Shown in pieces: positions 11,442 to 22,405 of a stretch of 64,000 bases of DNA. Both the position numbers and the translations under genes were made by a program. How positions within the stretch are numbered: position 1 is the first letter of the stretch; each line of letters opens with the position of its first letter. Below the pieces are notes generated by a model, which was not told where the DNA came from, ran no database searches, and saw only the letters and a program-made list of their open reading frames with translations. Origin of the DNA: Phaeoceros laevis (lineage: Eukaryota > Anthocerotophyta > Anthocerotopsida > Notothyladales); the NCBI GenBank assembly GCA_049999765.1, contig JBNGIQ010009015.1, forward strand, positions 1 to 64,000, given 5' to 3'.

Positions 11442-12180
11442 GCCTTGTTGCCCTTTTTGCCCTGTTGTAGGTGGTGAACTATAGTGGTTGTTTATACTAC
11501 TGGTTTTTGTGGAGATGCCGGGAGGTGTGGCAGACGCCCTAAAGTGATTGGAGCTGCTCCAGGGCCTGAAGGGCCTGCTCTTGCCCCGGAGGTTGCTGTT
11601 GGTCGAACACTTCCCAATGCCTCATGCTTTGAACACAACCATCTCTAGTTCACCACCTACAAGAAGGGCAACAAGGGCAGCAAATAAGCCTCGTCGATCA
11701 CTTGCGACGGACTGATGACTGACCGTACATAGGAGGTATTTGTAATAAGTCACGTTTTTGTCATCAGCTATTTCGTCCACACTATGCTCCTTGGCGTGGC
11801 GCCTTGTTTCCCTTTGTGCCCTATTGTAGGTGGTGAACTGGTAGTGGTTGTTTACACTGAAGCTTTTTGTGAAGATGCCGGGGAGGCGTGCTGTGAGGAG
11901 CAGACGTGCTGAAGTGATTGGAGCTGCTCCGGGACCTGAAGTGCCTGCTCTTGCCCCGGAGGTTGCTGTTGCTCGAACACCCCCAATGCCTCATACAACA
12001 AGAAATTTGTTCAACACAACCATCTCTAGTTCACCACCTACAATAAGAGCAACAAGGGAAGCAATTAAGCCCCGTCAATCACTTGCGACGGACTGACGGC
12101 TGACCGTACATCGGAGGTAATTGTCACAAGTCACGTTTTTGTCATTAGCTATTTCGTCCACACTCTGCTCCTTGGCATGG
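11442..12180 (+). repeat. Tandem duplication, two units of about 360 bp
   Basis: The unit beginning GCCTTGTTGCCC near 11443 recurs at 11801 as GCCTTGTTTCCC. Shared landmarks are TAGGTGGTGAACT, GTGATTGGAGCTGCTCC, GGAGGTTGCTGTTG, CAACCATCTCTAGTTCACCA, CACTTGCGACGGACTGA, GACCGTACAT and CTATTTCGTCCACACT. The units differ by substitutions and small indels. The second keeps an open frame of about 70 codons (from 11875) that is interrupted in the first. The second unit runs directly into repeat copy 2 at 12127. Confidence 0.8.
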
Positions 12181-12403
12181 CATATGCACATTGACGAAAG
12201 CCATCCTTCCTTGGAATTGAAGCTCAGATGGCTTCCGAAGTTCACTAAACGTGTGTTCATGCCCATCCTGCAGAACTTGCGACGGATTGGGCTTCGAAAT
12301 TTGTAGGCCAGACCCAATTTGCAGGTCAAATTGAAGAGGATCGTCCTTCGAGATGGGCTGAATGCGTGAAGTAGACCCAGCTCTTTTGGCGTAACGCTTG
12401 TAA
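12127..12403 (+). repeat. Dispersed repeat, copy 2, abutting the Harbinger ORF1 start
   Basis: This is the partner of 2816-3107 in the same orientation. It ends about 15 bp before the ATG at 12418. Because it adjoins the transposon coding region, the family may derive from the element's terminal or 5' region; terminal repeats were not found. Confidence 0.65.
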
Positions 12404-12417
12404 GGAATCCATTTGCA

Positions 12418-13609
12418 ATGGATTCAAGCCAGCTCTCACAACCAAGCAGGCTCTCAAATTTGAGCACACCTTCTAGCAGCCAGGGCAAAGGAAAAAATCC
12501 GGCGAGTCGACCTACCCTAAGAGAGCAGCTCATGGCATCAGCTGACTACAAGATGATCGTAGAGTGGCTAGAGGTCCCCGAAAACTTCGCTATTTTGATA
12601 CTACTTCAGCAATGGCTGCAGTTCTTGTGGAGTGTGGGTTTCCGGCAGTGGATGGGAAGAACATGCGAAAACGGTATGAGAGGTACTTGACCCAGTTCAA
12701 GAAGGCTGTGGAGTGGAAAAATGCCCAAACTGGTGCTGGCCTGACCGAAGAAGAGGTGGCGGCAGGGATGACCATTGGGGATAAGCTTGAGCAGAAATGT
12801 TACCATTTCGATAGAGTGTATGCACTTTTTGGAGAAAGAGCTAACATAAGTCCGCTGGCATTGCTACCACTTGGACTTGGTGGTTGTGATGTGTTGCTTG
12901 GTTCAGACAATTGTGCCAAAGAAACCAACAGTTCTATTGGTCATGATGATGATATCAATGTTGATTCATTCTTGTCTGAAAGGGACCAGCTACATGAACC
13001 AGCACGCGCGGAAGTGGATATCGAAGCTGATGCGGTGGATACTGCTAATCCATCGGAGGATATTGATAGAACTGCGGTAGGTGCCCAAGATACGGCGACA
13101 AGTGCGCAAGATGCACCTGCATGTGCCCAAGATGCAGGTGCTGGTCCTCTTGTTCAGCCGGTTGCCACCCCAAATCCATCGGACGCCAGTACCCAACATT
13201 TTCTGTGCCAACAAGAAACCCTGCTAGTCGTTGAGGGAAGAAACGTGTTGTGGTATAGGTTAGCACTCCTCTACAGAAAAATAACTTCGCTACAATGATT
13301 GCAGATAAGCAGAAAGAGAAGCTAGAGTTCAGGAGAGAAATACAGTCTTTGAGGGGACACTGGAAAGAGGTTGAAATTGTAGCACAATGTGAAGGAAGGG
13401 AGGCTGAAATTGCAGCAAGGTGGGAGACAACTGAGACTGAAATTACAGCACGTCGAGAGATAACTCAGACTGAAATAGCATATTGTCGCGAGACAAGTGA
13501 GCGAAAATGCAAGATGAAGCTGGACGTGGCTCGTATGACACTTATATCAGATCTTGTGAAGGCTGGGAAGACGCTAGCAGAAATTGAAGTGTTTTTGAAG
13601 TTACTTTGA
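12418..13609 (+). pseudogene. Harbinger ORF1, Myb/SANT-like DNA-binding protein, frameshifted
   Basis: The reading starts MDSSQLSQPSRLSNL and continues in one frame to about VEWLEVPENFA near 12590. It then moves to another frame at YFDTTSAMAAVLVECGFP, which runs to 13298. That part contains the MRKRYERYLTQFKKAVEWKN helices typical of plant Harbinger Myb-like proteins. A Glu/Arg-rich coiled-coil tail (KEKLEFRREIQSLR to LAEIEVFLKLL) lies in a third frame at 13295-13609, possibly joined by a small intron. ORF1 proteins of this class help the transposase bind DNA and enter the nucleus. The frame change near 12590 is too local for an intron, so this copy is probably disabled unless the base call is wrong. 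Confidence 0.65.
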
Positions 13610-13708
13610 CAAATTGGATAGAAGCATAGATTTCAGTCAGGCCCTAGGAGGTCTTTTGATATAAAAGGTATTGCGCATTGATAAAGGTTTTTGCCTAAGA
13701 CAATACAG

Positions 13709-15211
13709 CTATGCTAAATAGCCTCCTGGGGCTCTTTGAAAATGCAGCACATTTCCAAGAGCTCGTTGTGCTAGGGTGCTTGTTTCACGACATGTACCTC
13801 CTTGTCCATCATTTTCAATTTCTTCTCTATCCTCCGTTACGTCCATAGGACAGTCTAATATGTCACATTCTGTCCATTCATCCTTCTTGTCCAAAACATA
13901 GTTGTGCAACAACGCACATGCTCCTATCCAGCGAACCATCCATTCGTGGTCCTTTGTATCATTCAACTGTATTTTAAGCTCTTTCAAAGAGAACCAATAT
14001 GATTTCAAAACACCAACGCAATGCTCATTGACATACCTCACTTTAGCAACGCAGTGATTGTAGTTGACTTTGTCTTTCATGCCCATGGTATTCTTTATGG
14101 CACATACAAGATGAGCCCCATTGACATATCCATAGTCACCCAACAAAAACTGACCATTTTCAAATAAAGTGTTTCTTTCCATGTTAGTCCACAACAAAGA
14201 TCGACACAAGCACGTGATGTCTGTGCAGGAGCCCGGATTTCCTGCAGTATAAAGTATCTATTAGGTCGTAAGTTGACAAAAGCAATGTTGGAAACAAAAA
14301 ACGATATAAAAATTACCAGATTACAGATACATGATCTTTCGTAAATGATCACTCACAACTTGAGCATTGATTGAGTATCTAGATTTTCTATCAAAGTAAC
14401 ATTCTCCATGCTCTTTGGGACATTGAGCAAGCGGTATAGTTGTACCATCAATGAGTCCCACACATCCTTCGAAACCCTGTTTTCCAAACTCCTTAGAAAT
14501 AGTTGTTCTTTCTTCAACATTCGGCCATTGTATGAAGCCACCAAGGATAGATTCCATAGCCCTAACGCATCGTTTTGTATAGTTTACACATGAACCTATT
14601 GAGAGACCCCAAAGCAGAAGTGTCCGGTCCAAACACACTCCATTGCCGGAGTGACCTAGTCTATCTAAGCAAACTGCCAATTGAAGACATACCGGCGCTT
14701 GGTCTACATAACTATTGTTCAAAAATACTAGATGATTTTCCAACATACCCACAAGATGAAAGAAAGATGGCTTATCCATCCGTGTGACTTGCCTAAATGA
14801 ATCATCTGACATTTGCTGTCTGAAAAAAGACTCAGCAAACTCTTTAGACCTGACACTTTTGGAACGTTTCTCATAATATCTTTCACATTCCACCATGGCA
14901 TGGAGTTCTGCCCAAAACATTGGTCTCTCTCCAACATATCCACTGCAAACATCTTCCTCTGAATCAGTGGTGGACATAGCCATGTCTCGCTCACTGCAAG
15001 TGGATTCTGAGGTAGATGTGTCCATAATGGATTCAGCACTTGATGTGTCCCCTAACAGACTAGCATATGCCTCTTTCCTACACCACTGCAAGCATTCCTG
15101 ACGATCAGAAATGGCCAAGATGAGCTTGAAGTTGCGTTTGGGATGTGGGAGTACACCGGGATTTGGAAGTGCGGCTTGTATGTCCACAGTGTTTTGCTTT
15201 GCTTCGTCCAT
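13709..15211 (-). pseudogene. PIF/Harbinger DDE transposase, two coding blocks
   Basis: Block 1 (15211 down to about 14330) carries the helical N-terminal region and the first catalytic Asp in GLIDGTTIPLAQCP. Block 2 (about 14250 down to 13709) carries NPGSCTDITC, the second Asp in LLGDYGYVNGAHLVC and the Glu in YVNEHCVGVLKSYW, then RWIGACALLHNYV. The full DDE triad is therefore present. A short intron should join the blocks, with a plausible acceptor at CTGCAG just before GAAATCCGGG. I found no GT donor that keeps the frame, because stops occur right after IMYL. This copy may be inactive or carry a one-base error. Confidence 0.75.
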
Positions 15212-15240
15212 GCCAGGCGCTTTCTTCCTCCACTGGCATG

Positions 15241-16795
15241 CGCAGCAGCAGGCCTCCTAGGCCCAGTTTACCAGATGGAACTATGTCAGGCTGTGGTGGG
15301 GATTGGGCAGTCTGCCGGAGTCAGCCAAGTTGAGAATGCCTTTGCTTTGCAGGTGAATGTCCGAGCAGATATGCACTGATTTGCTTTACCTAGGCAGTTC
15401 CAGAGGTTCTTATAAATTTATGCACATGCTGATTTGTTGTAGGGCAATTGCAAGAGGTTTATCTGCTGCTTTTCTGCACTGCTTCAACATTCCTTCTACT
15501 GGTTTTTGGTGAATGAATGAATTCTAGTATAGTGCTGCCCAGGTATACTTGTAATATCAGGCAGGCAGTTAGAATGGAGCTACTGACCTTGGGCCAAAAG
15601 CCATGGCGCTGGCCCTGCGACGAGGATGAGCTCGTCGGGGGTCGGGGACTGGGCGGGCCAGCCAGCCCTGCAAAGGCGCCAGCCCATCAAGGAGGATTTA
15701 CCATGCAGTCGGACTTGGTCATTTTGACACATTCAAGCTTCCTTAACTAGAGCTGCTGGATGCACAGGCTCGTACAAGCTTAGAACTTCATTTGGGACGA
15801 GCATGATATATATCTGGATCGGCGCGTTTCTTGGTGCTTTTAGATGACACTGCATGACTTGCTGTAAGTCTGCGACTGTGTGGTGTGAGCTCACTGCAAT
15901 TTTCATTGCAGGTACTCTGGACCCAACCTGCTGCCTACAGGCAATATATGGATATAATGGAAACAAGCCATGAGGCACCTCATAACAAGGGAGCAGCTTT
16001 AACATTGCATATGTAGCTACTGGGAATTTTGAAGGAGTCAACATGGACTGAGAGGGGTATGGGAGCACATGAAAAATACAAGATTATCATCACAGCCTGG
16101 GGCCGAGTCAAAAGGTTTAGTATAGGAAACTTTTGGAGAAAATGTTCCATCTTAAGTACTTGGTGAATTGAAGTTACTGGAAGCTTCAGCACAAAGCCTA
16201 CCTGTAAGTTCCAACGGCTACTCCCAAAGGATCTGTGTTGCAGATGAGAGGGCACTCCCTTCAATGTCACAAGCATAATCACCGCTTGGTCTTTCCAGGA
16301 GCATCTCCCGCCAGAATTCAGATTCAATGAAACTTAGGGGGAATTTCAAGTAATCTGGTACTCCCGAACTTAGGCAAGCTTGTTGCCTTTCTCAAAATTT
16401 CTCATGGAATGTGTACAGCCTGCACCAAAGAAAGATGACAGTTCATAAAACAAACTTCTAGTAGGACACGTGCTGGTGCTGTAGAGTAAATAGGCAGCCT
16501 AGGACATGGGCAAACCTTCCAACAAACCATTCTCTTTTGGCCTTGAAAGAGCCTCTGAAGGCTTGAAAGAGCCTCTCTACGCTACTGCCGAGAACGGAGT
16601 ACAACAACCTGTCTTGATTAAGAGCAAAATTTCGGTTCAGATCACATAATTATAACAGCCCCGGCCTTGGGAAATACAAAACCTGGGCACTCTGCGGAAA
16701 TTATGCCAATGTACCACTATGAAGACTGGGACACCCAAAGTTTGGGATCACAAATTACTGGAATGAACAACAGGCACGAGCACACTCACCAAATC
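15241..16795. other. Intergenic, no gene recognised
   Basis: Only short frames occur on both strands. One minus-strand frame at 15733-16068 has a weak ubiquitin-like look (MKIAVSSHHTVADLQQVM), but I cannot place it in a family. No repeat or transposon domain is obvious. Confidence 0.4.
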
Positions 16796-17990
16796 TCAGC
16801 ACTTACAAGCACTTTCTTTCATATGCTTCCGATCACCTTTGTACTCTTCTTCTACAGCGGCCAGGCTACTGCAAGCCTTCAGCGCCCTAAAAAAGTGTGC
16901 AAGGCATCTTCTCAAAAACATGGCTGGCATCCACCGGGCTCCCACATTTAGCGAGTTCCCTACAAACACAATCGACTCTGATCCATTTTTTACCACCTCT
17001 TCATAAATTCGCCTCAAGTGCACCTTGGAGGCTTGGAGGTCCTGTATGCCACTGCCTTCAACACAGACACATGTATGAACTGGGTTTAACTCCACCAACC
17101 TGCTTTTCGCGGAACACTCTGATAGCTTGTCTGTTTTGCCCAGCCTTCATATGTTGCCACTTCAAAGCAGTCCAGGAAAAGTCGTCACCTTGAGGGGATC
17201 TAAGTGCATCAGCACATCCAAATGGACATTCACCATCATCCAAAATCATCCCACTCTGAACTCTCCTTTCTAAATCAGGTGGCACCTTCAAGCAGTTCTC
17301 TTTTTACAATCCCTGCCCTAGGCCTGCTGTATGGCGCCAGAACTTGCACAAGCTTTCAGAAGGCAAACATATGGAACAGGGTTTGCTAAATTTAAATCAG
17401 GCCCTCCTGCTCCATACTTGCATACAATTCGAGTGCCTGGGGACCGAGCCCGTGCTTGGCTTACCCATTTATCATGGTATTCCAAGTCACTGCATTCCCT
17501 GTGGCCAGACTTACAAACAGCTTGCGTTCATCTTCCAACTGGCCACATTTTGCATTCATATTTAGGAGGCAAGTTCCCAGTACCACGTCCACCATCAAGT
17601 AGTCCTTTTTAGAATTACAATCCCTGAATCCAGCTGCCTGCCTTGGTGTACATACAACACCAGCACTTGCACAAGCTTTCGGGATCCAAACATACGTAAA
17701 ACTGTTTGCTAAAATCAGGCCCTCCTGCTCCATACTTGCATACAGTGCGAGCACCTGGAGACCAAGCCCTTGCTCAGCGTACCCATTAATCGGTAATGAC
17801 AGTCCATGTTACCGCATCCCTTGTTAACAGACTGTCAAACACTGCGCGTGCATCGTCCAACTGACCACATTTTGCATACATGTACGCTAGGCAATTGCCT
17901 TCATGAGCCTTAGGCTGAATCCCACCCTCCAACACATCAGCGTGCACCTGTGCCTATGCTCAGCCAACCTGGAAACCAGATTGGAGGCTC
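16796..17990 (-). pseudogene. PPR (PLS-class) pseudogene
   Basis: Degenerate PPR motifs lie in several minus-strand frames. From the upstream end they include LAYMYAKCGQLDDARAVF near 17830-17900, then SFTYVWIPKACASAG, LLNMNAKCGQLEDERKLF and NAVTWNTMING at 17461-17754. Next come FSWTALKWQHMKAGQNRQA at about 17100-17180 and AHFFRALKACSSLAAVEE at about 16800-16890. Stops and frameshifts separate them. Functional relatives bind organelle RNA and guide C-to-U editing. The relic is not obviously a copy of the PPR gene at 44798, because its motif wording differs. Confidence 0.65.
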
Positions 17991-19004
17991 GGCAGATGCT
18001 ATTAAACAGGTGACAGCTCAAAGGGCAAGTTGGAAGCGAAATTAAGGAAATTGTGCGTGATGGCTGGGCTATGACACTATGTGGACTCCTGTTTTGACTA
18101 CATCTTTCTCAACATTTTTTGCTTTGAACTTTTTTCATACGCTCGTTAAACCACTACGGTCTCTGGGGTGACCGGAGCTCCCTTTCTGCACCCGGTAGTC
18201 CCCGAGCGGCGGGGGCTGCCTGACGTAGCCACCCGTAGAGGCAGCAGTCTACCTACCTACCTACTCGGTGGCAAAAAAGGAATAGTGAAATCACGGAGCC
18301 CGTAAGTAAAGTAAGGGAGGCGCGTCGCGGGACCGGTTGGTGGCACTGAGCGTCGAGGACCGGTTGGCGGCAGTGAGCGCAAGCCGACTGTTAGGCCTTG
18401 TTGGACCATCGGCGACATCGCATGACAATTACAGGAACAGAGCCCGCTCCCGGGAGCGGGCCCTCATTCCGAACTCCAGCTACACATATGTATCTGGAAT
18501 GGCCGATGCATCTAGCTACACCCACGAGAAATTTGATATTCTCATGCATTCATGAAGACATTTTTGCCTTCCTCAAGGTCTATGTGGGAAAATGCCTGGA
18601 ACTCCAGGCTTCTCGAGAGTCCTTGGCATGTCCTGCCTGCCACGACTATCCACAGCACATGCAAGTGCTGGGCAATGGTGCTGGGCCATGCAGTCTTCCT
18701 ACTTGGACTCTTCTACTCTTCTCTCACCAGCAGTGGTCATGAAGGCACATCTGGCCAGATTCCGCCTCAGGGGGCACTTGTAACCGTACCTCCGCGTCAT
18801 GTCAGCTGGCCCTCACTTGTGGCTGCCACCTGGATCCCAGACAATTTGTATGCTTTAAAATTGCACAAGATCTTACAATCTCGAAGTAGCTATAGCTAGA
18901 CGACGGACGGCACTTAGAATCATCCCGTCAAGCATGGTAAAGCACCCAAAAGACCCTCGTCTTCTTTTTCAATTAATATTTAAGCAGCTTCCTCTGCTGC
19001 CTGC
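17991..19004. other. Intergenic, no gene recognised
   Basis: A short CTAC repeat occurs near 18250-18263. There are a few open frames of up to about 115 codons between 18337 and 18899 that show no family signature. Confidence 0.4.
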
Positions 19005-19700
19005 AAGTGCGGGAGGCTGGCAGGGAGGCCATGATGATGAGCACCAGCATGAGGGATAATAAGCCTCATCTTGTCCGTGACATCCTGTGCATCTGCGACC
19101 GCGTGTCGAAGGCAGCCGCGGCGGCAGTCGTGGGGACGCAGTAGCTCTCCCAGGCCGTGGAGATCTTGAGGGAGGCTCTGGCCCTGGGAAACAGCTGCAG
19201 CAGCGCAGGCCTCCTATCTATAGAGGACAATTTAAAATGGCAGCAGTGGGCCCGGACGAGAGAGGAGGTTATGTGGTACAGGATGGGACGGCCGTTGTGC
19301 GAGCTCAGACCAGGGGATGATGCTAATTTGGCGGTGGAGGCTCTGGCAATGTTCGGGAGCGGCCGCGGGAGGAGGCTGTCGGGGTTGCTCATCCATGAAG
19401 CGCACCTGCAGGTGCGGGAGGCTGCCAGGGAGGCCATGATGATGAGCACCAGCATCATGGATGATAGGAATCATTGGCCTGTCTATAGCGTCCTTTCAGC
19501 CTATGAGAGCGTGGCGGATGCAGCCGGGAAGAGGCAGCAGCTCTCCCGGGAGGCCCTGGCCCTTGGAAGCAGCAGCAGCAGCGTAGGCCTATTTCTATCT
19601 ATAGGGGCCCATTGGGGATGGCACCTGTGGGCCTAAAGGAGGGAGGAGGCTATTCGGTACAGGATGGGACGGCTGTTGGTCAAGCTCAGACCAGGCGATA
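19005..19700 (+). repeat. Tandem duplication of the 5' part of a helical-repeat gene
   Basis: GTGCGGGAGGCTG-CAGGGAGGC followed by ATGATGATGAGCACCAGCAT occurs at about 19008 and again at 19411. The following blocks (CTCTCCC-GGAG, GGCCCTGG, AGCAGCGTAGGCCT or AGCAGCGCAGGCCT, TACAGGATGGGACGGC, AGCTCAGACCAGG) recur at about 19145-19320 and 19540-19695. The period is about 400 bp and the units have diverged by substitutions and indels. Confidence 0.75.
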
Positions 19701-21731
19701 AGATTCATTTGGCGGCGGCGCTTACCATGTTCGCCATCAGCCTCCAATGTGCTTTGCGAGATTATGGTAGGGCTGCAGATAAGGACTGCCAGTTGAGGCG
19801 GGCGAATGCGGCTTGGTGGGCGCGCCTGACAATTCAGGTCCTCAAAGGATGCCCTCCGCCGCACTTTGCAGAGGCAGCAACGTGCAACGTGCTGGAGGAG
19901 TTGGTTGGACCAGGCAAGCTAGGGTGGTCACCGATTTCGCGGTCCCAGCAACTCCTGGAATGTCTTGTGGAAGTGGTGGAGGTGTTGGTGTTTTTCCCCC
20001 CGTGGCAGGCACTGGTGATGCGCCACATGGAAGCTGTGCGCGCACTCCTCGAGTTCAAGCGCGGCAGGAGTGGGGGATCCGGAGAGGACGACGCTTGGCT
20101 GCTGTTCCAATGTACTCACACACTGGCCACGGCGTGTAGGCGAGCCGGGGACCATCGCACAGCGGCCCGGCATTTGATGCGCTCCCGGGAGATGGGAGAG
20201 GAGCAGTTGCTGGCGGCGTACGCGCTGGTGGATGCAGGTGAGGTGGAGGCAGCCGTGAGGCGAGTGCAACAGGTGCAGTCTCTACTGACTGCGCCGCCTG
20301 CGGACGAGAGCTTGCCGTGGCCTCGCCCCAAGCTGCACGCCGGCTTGCTAGCCCACGTTGGGAACCTGTTACACCTTTGCGGGCACAAGGACGCTGCCCT
20401 GGTCACCTTGTCACAGGCATGGGATGTGTTGACAGCTTCCGGCTGCAGCTTGGACTTCATCAGCCATGGTCAGCAGCCTCACGGTAGGATCCTCATACAC
20501 AGCCAGGATGAGATGTTGGACAACGGCATCAAAGGGTGCTTGAGTGTGCTGATGGTAGAGTATCTGAGGAGGGGTGAGGAGGCAGCAGCGGCCCTGGAGC
20601 TGGACGCTGCCGTGAATTGGTACCACAAGGCTGCCGATGTGGCGCGCGTCTTCCCGTCCGAGCAGCGAGTGGCTCTGTCCCACCTGTCCTACAGGATAGG
20701 AGAGTTACAGTACAAGGCCGGGGCTTGGATGGAGTCGCTGCAGATGTTGTCCGACAGTCTGCGGCAAGTGTTGTCGATGGCCCGTGACACGACGGACATC
20801 AGCCTGTGGAATTGGCTGACGACAGAAGTCAGTGGCGCGCAACTCCCGGGTATGTGACCAAGGCGTGCCGCTTGGTGCATAGGGTGCAAGCCCTCCTCGA
20901 CGGCCGCGCCCAGGTGGGTGATGGCTGGGACCTGCAGCAGGACGCAGACGTCATCGATGAATTCCCAGTGTCACAAGTCCAGGTCGTGTTGGGAGAGGCT
21001 GTCGAAGCCGGAAGGGATCCGGTGGCTGGAAGCTGACGGCGATGTTCATGCGCGGGGGTTGAGCCACTCCAGGCACTACCTGCAGGCTGCTCGTGCCTTC
21101 AAGGACCTACTAAGCTCAGCGTCGGAGGATATCGATGATGCTACTGGTACCCCTGCCATCTACCATGCCCGCCTCCTGATTTCAAGCGTGTTCGCCTTCA
21201 AGCGAGCGGGGCAGCACGAGTTGGCCGCGAAGATGCTCAATCGTCTGGAGCACATGATCCGGGCCACGACGTCGACGTGGCCGCCACCTGGGCCGGGCAC
21301 TGGAAATGTCGATCCCAAACAACATTTCGAATTCGAGCTTTACTTCGCTCGGGGGGGATTGCCATGGAAACCGCTAGGTATGACGAGGCGGTAATCTGGT
21401 TGCACAAGGCAGGGAGGCCATCATCAATGACATCCAGCAGCGGCAACTTCCTGTTGCGAAGCATTTGATTCCGCTGGTGTCTGTGCTCGCAACTGAAGCC
21501 TTCGTCCACTTCATGCTAAACAAGGACGATGTGAAAGGTTTGGAAGCCAGGATTGAGAGGATACAGACGCTGGACCCGGATGCAGGCACAGTGTGCGAAC
21601 TGCGGGTGTGGCTCTTGTCGGCGAAAGGGGATACGGAGGAAGCACTGAAGGTGATGAGGGAATTGTTTCTGCTTGTGGCGGAGCAGCAGGAGGGCAGTGG
21701 AGGTGACGACGACAGCTGGATCACGAACTAA
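19016..21731 (+). pseudogene. TPR-like helical-repeat protein gene (possibly SPO22/ZIP4-like), disrupted
   Basis: The main frame, 19664-20857, encodes about 397 aa of paired amphipathic helices, for example RRAGDHRTAARHLMRSRE, GHKDAALVTLSQAWDVL, ELDAAVNWYHKAADVARVF and GELQYKAGAWMESLQML. This resembles TPR arrays of the SPO22/ZIP4 type, but I cannot prove it. A good donor (GTATGTGAC) sits at the end of that frame, so introns are likely. Further exon-like blocks occur at about 21030-21360 (HYLQAARAFKDLL, FAFKRAGQHELAAKMLNRLE), about 21350-21410 (ETARYDEAVIWLHKA) and 21420-21731 (LDPDAGTVCELRVWLLSAKG). The frame changes at a run of seven G (21352-21358) and again near 21410. These breaks and the duplicated 5' part suggest a pseudogene, though the G-run could be a sequencing error. 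Confidence 0.45.
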
Positions 21732-21879
21732 CTTTTTTGTTTTTCCGCAAAGTGTTATGGAGAAGTGTTATGTGGAGAAGTAGTTATAACTACTTCTCCA
21801 CATAACCGCTAAGGAAAGAGTAGCTTGCTAGCCAAAATTAACTAAATTTAATTAATTAATAATTTAAGCTACGCTGCCG

Positions 21880-22250
21880 CTGACAAATTTGAAGGAGCAC
21901 AAGGCGGAACTGAAACTCGCAGAGGTAGACACATGGCTGCAGTATGGCAGAAAGCTGTATGAAGACCTCGCACAGTCAGACGCCCCGCAGTCACTGGAAC
22001 CACATGACGGGGCAGCACTCTTCACGGACAAGATAGTAAAGCAGGCGGTCCAGCAACTGAAAAACGGGAAGTCAGGAGATCACCTGGGGCTTACAGCGGA
22101 GATTTTTAAAACCCTCAAGGACACATCGCTCATGTCCACCATTACCCCACTCTTCAGCAAAATACATAGGGAAGGACGTCTCCCGGAGGACTGGGGTCAC
22201 AGCATAGCAATACCATTATATAACACGGTCTCAGAATTACCAGGAATTTT
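21880..22250 (+). mobile_element. LINE (non-LTR) reverse transcriptase fragment
   Basis: An open stretch of about 120 codons contains KQAVQQLKNGKSGDHLGLTA and LPEDWGHSIAIPLYN. This is the order seen at the start of LINE reverse transcriptase domains (N-terminal fingers before the catalytic core). The catalytic FADD box and everything after it are missing. No poly(A) end or target duplication was identified. Confidence 0.7.
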
Positions 22251-22405
22251 TCAGATTCCTGTTTCCCTTTTTCAAAAGTGCCAGTTGTCCCGGCGGTAAC
22301 AGGCCTTTTTATAAAAAAAACCAGTTTTTAGTAATTTTTAGGGGTGGGAACAAAGGGTCTTACATCATAAATCATAAGTACATCCACAAACCTACTGCTT
22401 ACATG

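Larger units (their letters stand above)
12404..15240. mobile_element. PIF/Harbinger-type DNA transposon, decayed
   Basis: Two convergent genes typical of plant PIF/Harbinger elements lie here: a Myb/SANT-like ORF1 on the plus strand (12418-13609) and a DDE_Tnp_4 transposase on the minus strand (13709-15211). Their 3' ends are about 100 bp apart. Boundaries are approximate because neither terminal inverted repeats nor a TTA/TAA target duplication could be assigned by eye. Confidence 0.75.

Noticed and set aside
15733-16068. Ubiquitin-like minus-strand frame
   Set aside because: Resemblance limited to about 20 residues; no supporting exons or family motif.
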